Positions 24,470-36,673 of a stretch of DNA of 43,440 nucleotides are shown one piece after another. Source of the DNA: Chromera velia. Taxonomy: Eukaryota; Sar; Chromeraceae. Both the position numbers and the translations under genes were made by a program. The stretch's first letter is position 1. The number at the start of each line of letters is the position of its first letter. Below the pieces are notes generated by a model. That model did no database searches, had not been told where the DNA came from, and saw only the letters and a list, made by a program, of their open reading frames with translations. Location of the stretch: positions 1 to 43,440 of the forward strand of contig JAHBMJ010002780.1 of NCBI GenBank assembly GCA_018398765.1. Direction: 5' to 3'.

Positions 24470-26137
24470 CTACGCGGCTTCGCTTTCACTTTCTGCACTC
24501 TCCTTGCCCGGCTCTGTCTTGCTGCCCTCCTCTCGATCCCCCCCCGCGTTCGAATTCAAAAGTCTCTCCATGCGTGCCCTCGCGTCTTCAATTGTCTCCT
24601 CATCCTTTGAGGCTGAAGATGAGGGAGACGCAGAGGGAGTTGTACTGTCTTGTACTGCCCTTTCTGCCTCAGCTTTTTGTTTCTGCTTTCTTTTTTCGGC
24701 TTCTAGTTCTTCTTCCTTTTCCTTTTCGAGTGCTTGAATCTCTTTCTTTTGCTTTTCAAGCTCGTCTAGGTCTGCCCTTTCTTGAATGTCTAAAACAAAA
24801 TCGATCGTTTCCGCCTTCTCAAGCATGTCTGCCGCCTGCAACTGGGCATCGCTCGCTGTCCTTCTCCAGTCCTCCCGCCTCTTCTTCTGCTTCTCCTCAT
24901 GCTCCTTCTCCTCCCACCAATAGGTCGGCAGTCTCCGGCCTCTGCGGTCGTACATCGGGGGCGGTACCCCCGTCATGCAGGCCTTCTTGTATCTCGCCTC
25001 TGCAGTCTCCTTCAACCGCGTGAAACTCGCAACTTCACTCTCCTTCACCTGCAAAAATCAACACCCACATCGAGACGAGAAGATGGAGAGTAGACGTTCT
25101 GCTCTAAATGAAAAAGCGAAGACTCAGTTTGACGATCGAAAATTTACGGACACGCAGTCAGCCAAGCAGGACAGATCGAAGACAAATCCCTATTGCAGAG
25201 CCACCAAACACACAAAAACAGAGGTGCACACAAACGGTTGTCTTCGCTTCAAGAGAGGCGGCCGAGAAGGACCGAAGGAAAACGATAAACACAGATACGG
25301 ACACATCATACGATTTTCTCTTGCGCTTTCCCCCCCGCCGCCCCCTCCCCCTCTTTCTTTCTTTCTTTCTTTTTCTCTTTTTTTCTTTCTCTTTTTCTTT
25401 CTCTTTCTCTTTTTCTTTCTCTTTTTCTTTCTTTCTTTCTTTCTTTCGTTCTGTCTGTCTGTCTGTGTTCCAGCGGAGCGACCCACCTTGATAGGAAACG
25501 AGACGGCATATCCCATGTAGCCGTCGGGGTACTTCTTGCCGTCGTCCCTGCGCACAGTAGAGAGAACGATGGCCGAATACAAGGACTTCTTCATTGTTCA
25601 ATCGAAAGTGGAGAATGAGAAGAAGAGGATAAGGCGGACAACAAGTTGGGCGAACTAAAAAAGGGAGTCGCCCCATTCTCGTCTTGCAGCCTTAGTCCCC
25701 CAATAAAAAAATGGAAATCCGAGGGAGGCACCGCCAGAACACCAGTTACTTCCCACTACGCGTGCAAGACGCAAGGAAGCAAAGGGAAATAGGCAAAGCG
25801 AGGCAACAGCCACAGGGAACCTCAGGGACGAACGGAAAGAGGGGAGGATGAAACAAAGAAGAAAAGGGCAAAACTACGAAGGAAAGTAAAGGTCTCCTTT
25901 TTTGCACTGACGAGTTCAGCCAGGCCCGAAATTTCCCGAGGTAGTCCCACCTGCAGACGGTGAGAGGAGGAAGGAGAAGAGGAAACGAGATGGGAGGAGC
26001 ACACGAAGGGAAACAGAGTCACGGACCAAGACAGAAGAAAGATGCGCGACATTGCCTCCACACGCTGAGAGAGAAGGGGCTTCCTGCACGTTCCAACGAG
26101 ACGCACACAACTTCACATGGCACAAAAAGGATGAAGC

Positions 26138-26175
<38 letters not shown>

Positions 26176-29100
26176 GTGTGTGTGTGTGTGTGTGTGTGTC
26201 GGGGGGTGAGTGTCCGGCCCCCTGACTGACCTCACAAGATGATACGCAACCTCATCCAGCTGCTCCAGGTATTCTTCCTGAAGGTCGAAACAAGAATCAG
26301 AGGGGAAAAGGGCGAATGAAAAGCGAAAAGTAAAGAAGGAGGGAAGGAAAGGCCCGAAGAAAACAGGAAAGAAAGAAGGAAGGGTGCAGATCACAGTACA
26401 GGACTGTTAAGATGAAGAGGAAAGTAACTACTAGCGGAAAGGGTCTGTCTGGTAGCAACGAGGAAACTTCTTCGAGTCTTCATCATGTCTTCTGTCTCTC
26501 TACAAAGCTCTGCCCATTGGGGCTGCGAGTAGTAACCTCCGCATGTGTCTGAGATACGAGCCACTTGCTTTCCTTCAGATTTTCACGAAAGAAACCCGTC
26601 TGCTGATGGATCCAGCCTTAATTGAGGCCTGACGGACCTCCGACAGATTGTTCCCAGGCCCCCCAAAGTAGTCCCAGAAGATCAGCATCTGGACCTGCAC
26701 ATGCATACGACAGCTAGAGAACGAGATCACATGCAGAAAGAAACAGAGAACTCGCTTGGGTCGGTCAAGCATCTTGTGACCCCAGCCAGTTTGTTGTTTT
26801 GGCACCAGGAAAAGAAGCCGAGGAGAGCAAAGGGAAAGCGAGAGAGAGAGAGACCCGAGAGGCCCACTCATTCAAGCCCCCACACCCCACAGAGAGAGAG
26901 ACCCACGTACATTTTGAATACCAAAAGCGCGTCTGTCGATGTCGATGCACGCCATATACGGCACTCCCCACTGCTTCATGAAGATGTTCGCAAGGTCATC
27001 TCCGTTGAACACCTGAGTCCACTCATTGGTGAACTTGTCGTACTTCTTCCGCCGCCTGCACCCACAAGACAAGGAAGCAGGGAAAAAGAATGTGCCACAA
27101 CATGGCAGACAGGAAGCCACACGCACAGATGTCTAGACTCCCGGTTGAAAAGCCTCTTGTTTCTCCACTCTGCACAACCGAGTGACCTACCGAAATCGAC
27201 CAACCAGAGCTGAAGCCGACTTGAAAGACGTCGCTTCGTCGCGGACAGGCACGGAAGCAAGCAGAGGAACCGAAAAGAGGAGTGACAGACTTGGAAAGAA
27301 AAAGAGAAGAAGACGTACAAACAGACAGACCTTCTGAACATAGTTGACCCCCTCATTTGGTACGTCCGTCCGTATGTCTTCATTTTTTCGAGATCTACTG
27401 GCGGCTTCACGGGAGCTTTTCTTTTCGGGAGCACTGGAATGAACGCGGTCTTCCCGTTGTTGCCTTGAATTATCTCTAACTCTCCTGCAGACGTGCAGAG
27501 CAGTAAAATCATCTCTCAGATGAGCGGACCGACGAACATACAGGGAGAACAAGGAAGAGGGGACGCATCTAGTCAGAATTCCGGACGCCCTTCTTTGAAC
27601 ACCCCAAAAAAAGGGAAGCAAAGACTTTCCGTTATCCTTGCTCGCTTCAAAAGTTAACGACAGAAGAAAGCACAGAGGGAAAGAAAGACGGAAAAATTAG
27701 TTGGGGGAGAGCAGGGCCGCTGACGAAATTCCTTCATGACCGTTCCGGAAAAATTCACCCACCGACCCACTGACTGACCTGCCTGAACCTTCGACATTTT
27801 GTCCTGACGCTCCCATAACCTTTGAAGCTGTTCGCGCTTTTCCCTGCTCTTTACCTTCCGAAGTTTTTTATTTCGTTCTGCCTCCACACCCCTCACAGAG
27901 TTGACAAACATTTTCTGGGCCTGCTCTCGAGAGGGCATCACAAAAGGGACTCTCTCCGCATCGCTTTCGTTCTCCTCACTCTCTGACAACCCCCCTGTCT
28001 CCCCCTGTCCCTCAACATACGCCTCTGCCTGAGCCTGTGGGTGGGTGAGGCTGCTGGACATTGACCACATTTTCTCCAGCCTCGCCCGTGCATCCTCCGC
28101 TTTCTCCATCGGGTATGCTTCTGGAATGGCTCTGCAGTCAGGCAGGCAGGCAGCCAGGCGAAGAGGGGGAATGAAGAGAAAGAAAACAGAGGCGATCATA
28201 CAAACACATGTAGACACGAGACATCAGACACAGACTTCGAACCGCTCTCAGTCCTTTACTCAGCTTCTCTATGAAGCATCCATATAGAGGTGAATGGAAC
28301 CATTTTTTATTCATTGACTTTTTTCAACCACTCGAGATTTCGATATCGAGCAGCAAAAGATGAATCAGAATGAAGAAATGACGGAGACGGGCGGGATGGG
28401 CCCATGTTCTCTCTTTCCACCTTTCTCTCCCTCACTCCCGGAATTTCGCCTTTTCCCGTCCTTTTTCTTGTGTTACACCCATCCTTTTCTGATCGAGCAG
28501 ACTATGTCTTCTTACTCTTCCCGTTCTCTCCGTCCCTCAATGCCAGCTAACTGCTTGATCGACTTGCTGAGAGAGACTGACAGGATATCCGAGAAGACCT
28601 CCCTCTCCCGTTCCCGCACCTTCACCGCGTCTTCCTCAGACTCTGCATCGATCCCCAAAATCCCAAAGATGTTCTTCTCGGACTTCTGCAGACCTGCCAG
28701 AAAACTTTCGAAGTCAAGCCGCCGTGCCCCCCCTGCGAATCGAAAAGCAGCAAAGAAGCAGTTACCACAACCTGGTCAGAAAAGCAAAATCGAAAAAAAA
28801 AATCACAAGACCTGTACGAGCTGTCCTCGTTTAGAAAAATGCATGCATACAAAATCAGAAGGGGTCACCAATCTTCCATTCAATGAGCAAATCGCCACTT
28901 CAAAACTTAGCAATAAGAATGCAACAACACGTCTCATGTATACAGAGAGAGAGAGAGAGGGGGGGGAGGGGGGGTGTCATCCAGAGCCAGAGGACCGAGG
29001 GATGAGGTGGATGGAAGAAATGAAAGACACAAACACAGAAGACGTGCAGGAAGGAAGACAGGGACAGAGCGGAACGCAACGGGAATTCCGATCCTGTTCC

Positions 29101-31127
29101 AAAAAGGAAAGGAGGAAAATGATTGACTCACCAAACCACTTCTCAATACCCCTTTCAAACGATTTCCTGCACAATTTTGAAGGAAACGCCACAGAGTGAG
29201 TCAAAAACGAGAAATGAAATATACGAAGAGGCCGGCTAGTCCTTTCTTCCCTCCTCCCTTTCTCCATCTTCCTTTTTCATTTGTTCGTTGCTCTTCATTT
29301 TTTGCTCCTCTGTTTTTCTGCTGTTTGAGCACTCCACTTACTCTCTCACCCAGTCGCTCGCTCATATTCTCGATCAATCACTCCACCTTTTCACTTCCCT
29401 ATGCATCCCTCACTTCCTCTCCCGCCCGCCCGCCCGCCCTTTTACCAACTGACTCACTCGTTGATCAGAGGAACCTCACTGTCCATGAAACACGAGAAAA
29501 CTGCAGGCAGACAACAGACAGACAGACAGACATACGGATGCCATGCAGGAGGCAAGATGACAAGAGACTGCTTGGTGCAGGAAATTCTTCCATCCGGGTC
29601 ACTCCGAAGAGCACACAGAGTCTCCGAAGAGCACACAGAGTGATTGATGTAGTGTCAATGCTGTCCCCTGTTTCACGTTTTTTTGAGCTCTCGCTGTGAA
29701 CCCTCTTCTCCTTCTATCTCTGTCTAGAGCCCTTCGCATGCACACGATGTGATAACCAGCTAGCTGTGTCAACCCGCAGAAGACACTTACTGACTATTCG
29801 ATTCAATGACTGCCTGGCTGATTGACTGACTGACTGACTGACTCGCTTCTGCCACATCGCCATGCACTTCCTTGCATGCGTTTACTTTCCGTGAAAAGAA
29901 TTCTGTATGAAAGTAAAATTGACTGACTCGCTTCTGCCACATCGTCATGCACTTCCTCGTTTAGTTTTCCATTCAGACGCTCCAGGGACTCCAGCACGTC
30001 CTGCTCCTCTGTGACGCCCTTCTCTCTTTTGGGGTTCAGAAAGGCCAGAAAGCCCTGGGAGGAGGATGACTTCTCGATGTCATTCCTCAAAATGCGCCTG
30101 TGCACCAACTGTTGGACCTCCACGTTCTGCACGTACTCTGACTTTCCCCCTATGATGAATCTGGTCAGCATGAGAAACTCTCGAAAGAACTCGTTCGGCA
30201 AAACGAGAGTGTTGTTCTTGTACACCGGCCTGCAGAGAAGAGCAGAAAGACGGCCGGGCATCCTTAAGAGTGCACATCGGTCACAGAAATAAGCCAAAAG
30301 CGCAAATTCGTGTGCAAGTGCGACGAGGAGACAAGTTAGAAAAACTAGAGGACCACAGGCAGGCGGACAGGTGCATTCAATGGAGCACCCGAGCTTCGGC
30401 TTCCTTGATCCCCCCGTTTCTGAATCTGTCTGTCTGTCTTGAGTAGGAAGTCATCAAGGGTCACCCACTCACCAGGTGAATTTCTGCTTGTTCATGTAGT
30501 CCTGCACGAAGTAAAGATACAAAGTCACCGGCACAAAGGCGTCCAACAGAAATAAAGCCCGTCCACCCAATTCAACTGCGTCAGTGATCGCCTCCCTCCC
30601 CACTCACTGACTCTGTGACGCACAGCCCTGACGCACAGCCCTATGCAAACTTCTTAGTGACAGAACCGCTCCCACACTACGCTTCCACTTCACAAATTGC
30701 CTTCCTCCAGACGCCCAGCCAATATCTGAGTCTGCTAAATGAGTCATGCAGGAGTGGAGCCATCAGACGCTCGGAGAAGTTCTAGCAGAAGCCAGGAGCG
30801 GAGAACAGCAAGAGCAGACCAGGGGAAATGTCAGTCCCACAGAAGAGCCATCCCACTCACCTTTAGCTCCAGTTCAGAGATTGACGACTTTGAGGCAAAC
30901 CATCTCTTCTTCAACCTGTCAAAATCGACCACCTTGCACAAGACTCGCCCCTGGTCTTCTGCAAGTCGACTGAACCCGACCATGCAGTCGTACTTCGGGA
31001 GATAAAAGCCACAGTGCCTTGCCAACCCGCCATTCTTGGCTCTCGCGCTTCGTTGTCGTGTTTTTGACTGTGCCAACAAAACGAGGAGCACACTCAGCAA
31101 AACTGAGATGCGAAGTCGAGAGAGCAT
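24470..31127 (-). CDS. DUF3067-like plastid protein with bipartite presequence, 12 exons, 749 aa
   Basis: Minus-strand exons: 31127-30861, 30501-30473, 30229-29924, 29166-29132, 28732-28552, 28131-27779, 27484-27331, 27055-26911, 26694-26638, 26277-26236, 25588-25487, 25048-24470. The sum is 2250 nt, in frame throughout. Residues 1-20 form a hydrophobic signal peptide (core LLSVLLVLLA) followed by a basic stretch (KTRQRSARAK), the layout used to enter complex plastids. Residues about 460-565 resemble DUF3067 of cyanobacteria and chloroplasts as I remember it: DDLANIFMKQWGVPYM, MLIFWDYFGGP, NNLSEEEYLEQLDEVAYHL and GYAVSFPI, matching KWG.sYd.ql, qvMWkYL, pLsEeEYleqLd.Va.yL and GKAVsIPL. The rest is charged and coiled-coil-like, especially the Glu/Lys-rich C-terminus. 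Two related motifs (EDARARLEKM and EDARARMERL) recur near residues 285 and 710. Function is unknown. The acceptor at 25588 is weak; the last border of exon 3 is ambiguous. Confidence 0.72.
25337..25470. repeat. (CTTT)n polypyrimidine tract and short GTCT run
   Basis: Lies in the intron between exons 11 and 12 of the minus-strand DUF3067-like gene. It ends in a GTCT/CTGT run 17 bp from the exon 11 donor. Lys/Arg-rich frames on the minus strand here are artefacts of the repeat. Confidence 0.9.
26139..26200. repeat. (CT)n(GT)n microsatellite
   Basis: A CT run passes into a GT run. It lies in the intron between exons 10 and 11 of the minus-strand DUF3067-like gene. Confidence 0.9.
29822..29963 (-). 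repeat. 85-bp-offset duplication of an exon end and its donor
   Basis: The 3' end of exon 3 (minus strand, GAAGTGCATGACGATGTGGC onward, through AGAAGCGAGTCAGTCAA) recurs 85 bp downstream inside the intron with one substitution. In the second copy the GTCA unit is expanded to about five repeats. Tandem 5' splice sites are therefore present; using the second would shift the frame. Confidence 0.8.
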
Positions 31128-31795
31128 CTCGACCACACCGGCGGAGACGCGAAAGATCAGTCTACCCCTTGCGGTCACGTAGCTCGGCAACAGAGGAAAC
31201 ACGGGCCAAGCATGCGACAGTTGACGTCTGTGAAAGTCTGGGAAAGCAACTTTTGCAAGATTTCTCCTTCAAAAACGCCTGCCAACTAGGTCCACAAAGA
31301 AGAAATGTCACTCATGTACGCAGACAGTCTGCCAACTTGGCTGCGTCAAGCTGCTCATGCAGTGGTCGAATTTTGCTCTTTGTCCGGTCGCGCGGCGGCG
31401 CGCGCGGATCCAATGTGCCCGTACGTGCATGATATCATATATATCGATCTCGACTCGCGCCCACGCTGGGCGCCGCCACATTCTCGTCTCATTTTGTGTT
31501 GAGGCAATTATTTTCTCAGTCTGCCTGGCGGACAGTGACTGTCACTGACTGACACAGAGTGTCTCTTTGAAACAGAGCTCCAGAGTCCAGACAAGGGAAG
31601 CAATGTACAACTTGGATCTCCAAGGAAACTTGTTGCGCAGACAAATGCCCTGACGTTCAGTCAAGCTGGAACTTCGTTTGTTCGGAAGATTCAACAGTTT
31701 TCTTTTGTCCGTCTCCTTGCCCCCAAGCAATTGCAAGTTGTTTGAGCAGGTGTGCTCTTGAAAACCCCGCAAAGCAGCAATTCATACACTTCTGC
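31128..31795. promoter_or_regulatory. Divergent intergenic region with GC block and TATATAT
   Basis: This 668-bp region separates the starts of two head-to-head genes, so it probably holds both promoters. It contains a CG-rich block (31390-31407), TATATAT at 31438-31444 and a second GC-rich block with GGGCGCC (31467-31475), about 350 bp upstream of the BRCT gene start. That arrangement matches the region at 7259-7345. No coding frame is supported here. Confidence 0.45.
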
Positions 31796-34700
31796 ATGAT
31801 GCCTCGTCAGAGTCAGAAGAAGAATGGAACAGGCACAGTCCAGAGATCGTTGAAAGTTTGGTTCGAGAGACCAGAGGTTGTGAGGACTCTTGTTTCAAGG
31901 CACCAGGATGTGGGCATCGCACCTCGCAACAGTGAGGACCCCCGCAAAGCTGCCGAGTACTTTGTGTTCGAAACCCCTTTTTTGAAATCCTGGTACAGTG
32001 CCATCACGCAGGGGCGTAAAGTCTGTGGCCACGAGTTCTTCAGAAATTTTTTGGAAACTCGTGCAGCACGAGACCATCCCAAACCCCCTACCAACTCCTT
32101 TCCCTTTTTCGACCAAATTCTGCCAACCGGCAGCGTCGTGTTCTGCCCAGTGCAGGCAATTGACACTGACGTTACACGCAGAGATCTTGAGAATGATGCC
32201 CGTGCACTCGGTGCAGTGGTCGTTGCATCTGCTGACGAGCTTGCAGGGGCAATGATGGAGAGGGAGGCAGAGCAGCCGTGCTTTGTTGTTGCCGACACAC
32301 TCAGCGCCGACACAGTGGAAGCGCTGGCAATCCTGGTGACCCGTTCCGGGTCTCCTTGTCGTATCGTCCGAAGTAGTTGGATTATCGCTCAGAAAGACCC
32401 GCAGACTCGCACCTCTGAGCCGAACGTCCTACCGCCCTTTGCCGGTCTGAAGGTCAGTTGCCACCCTTTGTCTGGTGAAGTGAAACGAACGCAGGAGGCC
32501 ACTCTGAGAACTCATGGGGCGATTCTCGTCTCCAAGCTAAATGAGGCCGCGTTTGTGGTGTTTTCAGACAAGGAGTCCAAGCTTTTAGACACAGCAAGAA
32601 GAGGGAGAAAGGTGTGTGTGGGGGTTCAGTGGGTTTCCAAATCGATCGAAAACGGCTGGGCCCTTCCTGCTGGGCACAGAGACTCCGAGATCCCTTCACA
32701 GGCATGGGCTGTCTCTGGCCCTCTGGCCCTTCAGGCCGGAACTCTGGGGGGGGGGGGCACCCTCCCTCTCCCTGGCCCTCAGAGCAACGCCAACAGAAAC
32801 ACAAACGCCCCCCTCGCTCTCCCAGGAATTCAGGAGACTGAGCTTGCAGACGCCAGCCAGTCTCTAGCGTTGGTGCCTGTTTCTGAAACACTCGAGCAAC
32901 AGAGAGGACGAGAGCAGACAGCAGGTTTCCTAGCGTTGAGGGGAGAGGGGGCAGTGGGTGAGCCTGGGCACTGGTTCCGCGGCTGCGTCGTGTGTGTGCA
33001 TTTCTTGGGGAGGGAGGCCAAGGTTAAGTGCCGTGAACAGGTTGTCATGGGGGGAGGTTGGACGGCCGAGGATCCCCTGGATCCCCAAATCACACACATT
33101 CTCATCCCCCCCGTGCCCCCCCGCCGGCAGTTACAGCAGCAGGAAAAACAGGAAGTTGCTCTTTGCGTGACATCTCGCAGAGGGAGATTGCCCTTCTTTG
33201 TCAAATCCTCCTGGCTTGCCGAAAGCAGTGCTGCAAAGTGTCTTATCGCTCCTGACAGTTTCCTCATTGATGAAATCTCCCATGTTGACCCCCAAACCCA
33301 ACCGGGTGCAGTCCCTCTCTGTCATGACGAACTCTCACAAGCCAATCAAGGGGCAGCAGGTCCCGGGGGACCACCCCAGGCCCCTCAATTGCAAGGAAAG
33401 GCCACCGCTGGTCTGGCACGAACATGGACCGCAGGCAGTGCGTACTCAGGAGCAACACAGCCGATGCAGGCAGCGTTTCCAGTTCAGCGACAGCCGACAG
33501 ACGGTGCGAACCAGCAGCCCCCTCAGCAGCAGCAACAGCCGCAGCAAAGAGATCAAGACCGAGAGCGAGAGAAGCAAGCAGGTGAAGGGCCTCCCGTTGG
33601 CCTCCAGAAGGAGAAGGAGAAGGGAAAAGAGTCGGGATGGTATGTGAGGAAGAACAAGAATGCCCCCCCTGCCTCGTCTTCTTCCTCTGCTCCATCCTCT
33701 GGGGTGAATCCTTCGGCGGCGGTGTTGGGAGGGAAACGTGTGGGTCTGGCTGGGTTTACCCGAAGAGATGCGGAGTACATCTGGAAGGAGGACATCAAAG
33801 CGGTCAGTCAGTCAGGCAGTCAGTCGATCTCTTCGTGCCTGGGTGGGTGGGATCATGGAAACAAAGGTGCTTGAATATACAAAAGTGGTTTGTCTCGTGA
33901 CAATACAGAAGCAGAAGACATGTGCCGGAATGAGGAGCGCACAAGTTAAGCACACAACATACGTGCAGCTTACGGTGCAGATAGACAGGAAGGTAAGCAC
34001 ATTTCGGATAGACAGGGATGGAGAGAGCCTATTGAAGAACAGATTCAGGAAGGGAGAGGTCACTCAGGGGACGATCCAAGAAAAAGAGTGCGCAGGAGAC
34101 ACCGGCCATCTACGGCTCATTGCAGCGAATTCCCTCCACCTCTTTCAAATTTGATTTCGTGATTTCTATCATCTCCCTCTACATCCCCTTGCCTTCTGTC
34201 TCCTTTCTCACACCCTTCGTCAACCCCAAATTCTTGCACAACCTCTTCGACCGTTTCCCCTGTCTCTTGGTACATGCATGTTCCTCCAGCTTGGGGGGGC
34301 GGAAATTATCTCTGGTCCCCAGCTCGCACAAGGGCACCTTGACTATGTGATTGTCAAGTAAGTTTCTGTCTCTGTGTGTCTTTGACCGTCGGTCTGCATG
34401 CCTGGCTTTCGCAAGTGATCATCTGAAAGGGGGACCGACAGACAGACAGTGAGACAGACAGACAGACAGACAGAAAGACAGACAGACAGGAGTGGGGAAA
34501 TTCTGTCTCTTCCTCCTCATACGAGTCATCAGTATGTCGGCTTTTGAGCTTCGTAGAGGTCCCACCCAGATGTCTCGAATTTTCCAGTATATATTCTCAG
34601 CTTTCTTCTCCGTTCCTTCTCTTACTGTTTGTCTTCTGTGCTCATTTTTTCTTCTTCTTCCCTCCCTTGCGTGTTGCGTTCGTATGGATGCACGAGCCAC

Positions 34701-36550
34701 GCAATATCTGCGCATTCTCCCATGCATCTCTATTTTGTTTTTGATTCCTGGGCTTCACCCATGTTGTCCCTTCCTGTTCCCTCATCATGTCGGGCGCTTC
34801 TATTTTGATGCCATCTCTCTTTCCACAACGGCCCCTTCTTTTGTCGGTCTGGTAATTTCTTTTTTTTTTTCCTTCTTGCTTTCTTCCTTCCTTCTTTCTC
34901 TTTCTCTCCTTCCTTCCTTCCTTCCTTCCTTCTCTTTCTCTCCTTCCTTCCTTCCTTCCTTCCTTCCTTCCTTCCCTTCCTTCCTTCCTTCCTTCCTTCC
35001 TTCTCTCTCTCTCCTTCCTTCCTTCCTTCCTTCCTTCCTGCTTTCTCTGCTATTTCCCCCTTGCCTTCTTGCGCACCTTCTGCTCTTCCTGTGCAGCTAC
35101 AAGGAGGGCATGCAGGAACTTCGCAGAATCTGCAATCTTGGGCAAGGCCCTCTCCCTTCGGAGTGGGAGAGCAAGCTGGTGTCCTACCTGTGGCTGAAGT
35201 TTTGCAAAGACGACTGCAGACTCTACAGCCCCCTGGAGTGCGACTTCTTCCGTCCGTCCAAGGCGTTTGACAGTCGCTCAGAGGCGTTCTCGGACATGGC
35301 CGTGCGACTGACTGCGTTCCTTCAGATGTCGCCGGAGCAGGAGAAGGCGCGATCGGAAGGGCAGAAATTCGTTCGAAAGCAGCCTGACTTGGCCTGTGTG
35401 AAGATGGTGTGCAAAGCGCTGAGGCTCACAGTTCTCGAAACAGCGTGGGATGGTCGAAGACCAAACGACAAACGTGCCGATCTGGTCATTTGTGGGATGT
35501 GGAGAAACGCGAATAAAGGAAAACTCCGTTTGGCACGTAGAGAAGGGATCTCGGTGGTCACCATCGACTGGCTTGTGGAGTCATACAAACAGGTAAGGTA
35601 GAGGGCGGAAGGGGGGAACTGCAACATAGGGCAGAGACAGATGCGAGCAATAGCAGGCAACCTTTCCTAAGTCCCTTGCGTTCTGTCCTTCCAGCTTCTA
35701 TTCTTTCTTCAGTCTTTGCGTCTTTCCTTCCTTCGTTCCGTCCATGTCTTCCTCCTTTCCGCAAGCGCCTGCTGGATCGGCCACGGTGCCACCCGGTGCC
35801 TCATGACCTCATCTGCCTTCAGTCATTCGGTGTATCTCAATTTCTCGTTGTCTTTTCGTTGTCTGTGCATTCCATGTATGCACACGCGCTCGTTTGTTTG
35901 AAGATTGCGTGGTGTGTGTGGGGGGGNNNNNNNNNNNNNNGGGGTATGTTTGTGTGGGTGTGCGTGTGTGTCTGTGTGTGTGTCCGAGCGCGCGCGTTCT
36001 GTCTGTTGATCTTCATCTGTTTGTATGTCTTAGCGGGTGGGTGGGTGTCCTAGCGCGCGCATGTTCTTGGGGCTCTCTGTTGATCTTCATCTCTCTGTGT
36101 GTCTGTGTGTGTACATGCAGGGAAGGCCTATTCACAAAGGAGAGGCACAGTTCCAGCTCTTTATCGTGGAAGTTTCAGAGACAGGACAGCCGTCTCGACC
36201 CCAAGAGACATCCCGAGAGCTGGTCAGTCACCTACTCACGTGCTACGTCAGTTAGTCAGTTGGTGGGGGGCTCTCTCACCTTGCTTCATTCAGGTTGTCT
36301 CTTTGCCTGTCAGCTTCTATTTCCTTGCGACGCAAATCTGGAAACGCTTTATGTGGCTTTTCGACGTTGACTCTGCCTAAAGAAACGAGTGCGCTGCTTT
36401 TGAGGGTGTCGCACGTGAAATCCAAATCCTCTTCTGTTTGTGTTATCACCTCTCGGCCCTTCGCCTGTCTCAATTCTTTTCGCGTCAGTCCTGTGTTCTC
36501 CCCTTCTGGCTTCGTTCTCTTCATTTCTTTCTTTCTTTCTTTCTTTCTCT

Positions 36551-36596
<46 letters not shown>

Positions 36597-36636
36597 CTCT
36601 CTCTCTCCGTCTCTCTCCGTCTCTCTCTCTCTCTCC

Positions 36637-36673
<37 letters not shown>

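Noticed and set aside
25158-25676. 172-aa Lys/Arg-rich frame on the minus strand
   Set aside because: It crosses the CTTT tract between two well-supported exons; only the part at 25588-25487, in another frame, is coding.
34492-35096. Upstream half of a 369-aa open frame (Ser/Leu/Phe-rich)
   Set aside because: Only the part from 35097 is exon 3 of the BRCT gene. The upstream part is a polypyrimidine intron tract.
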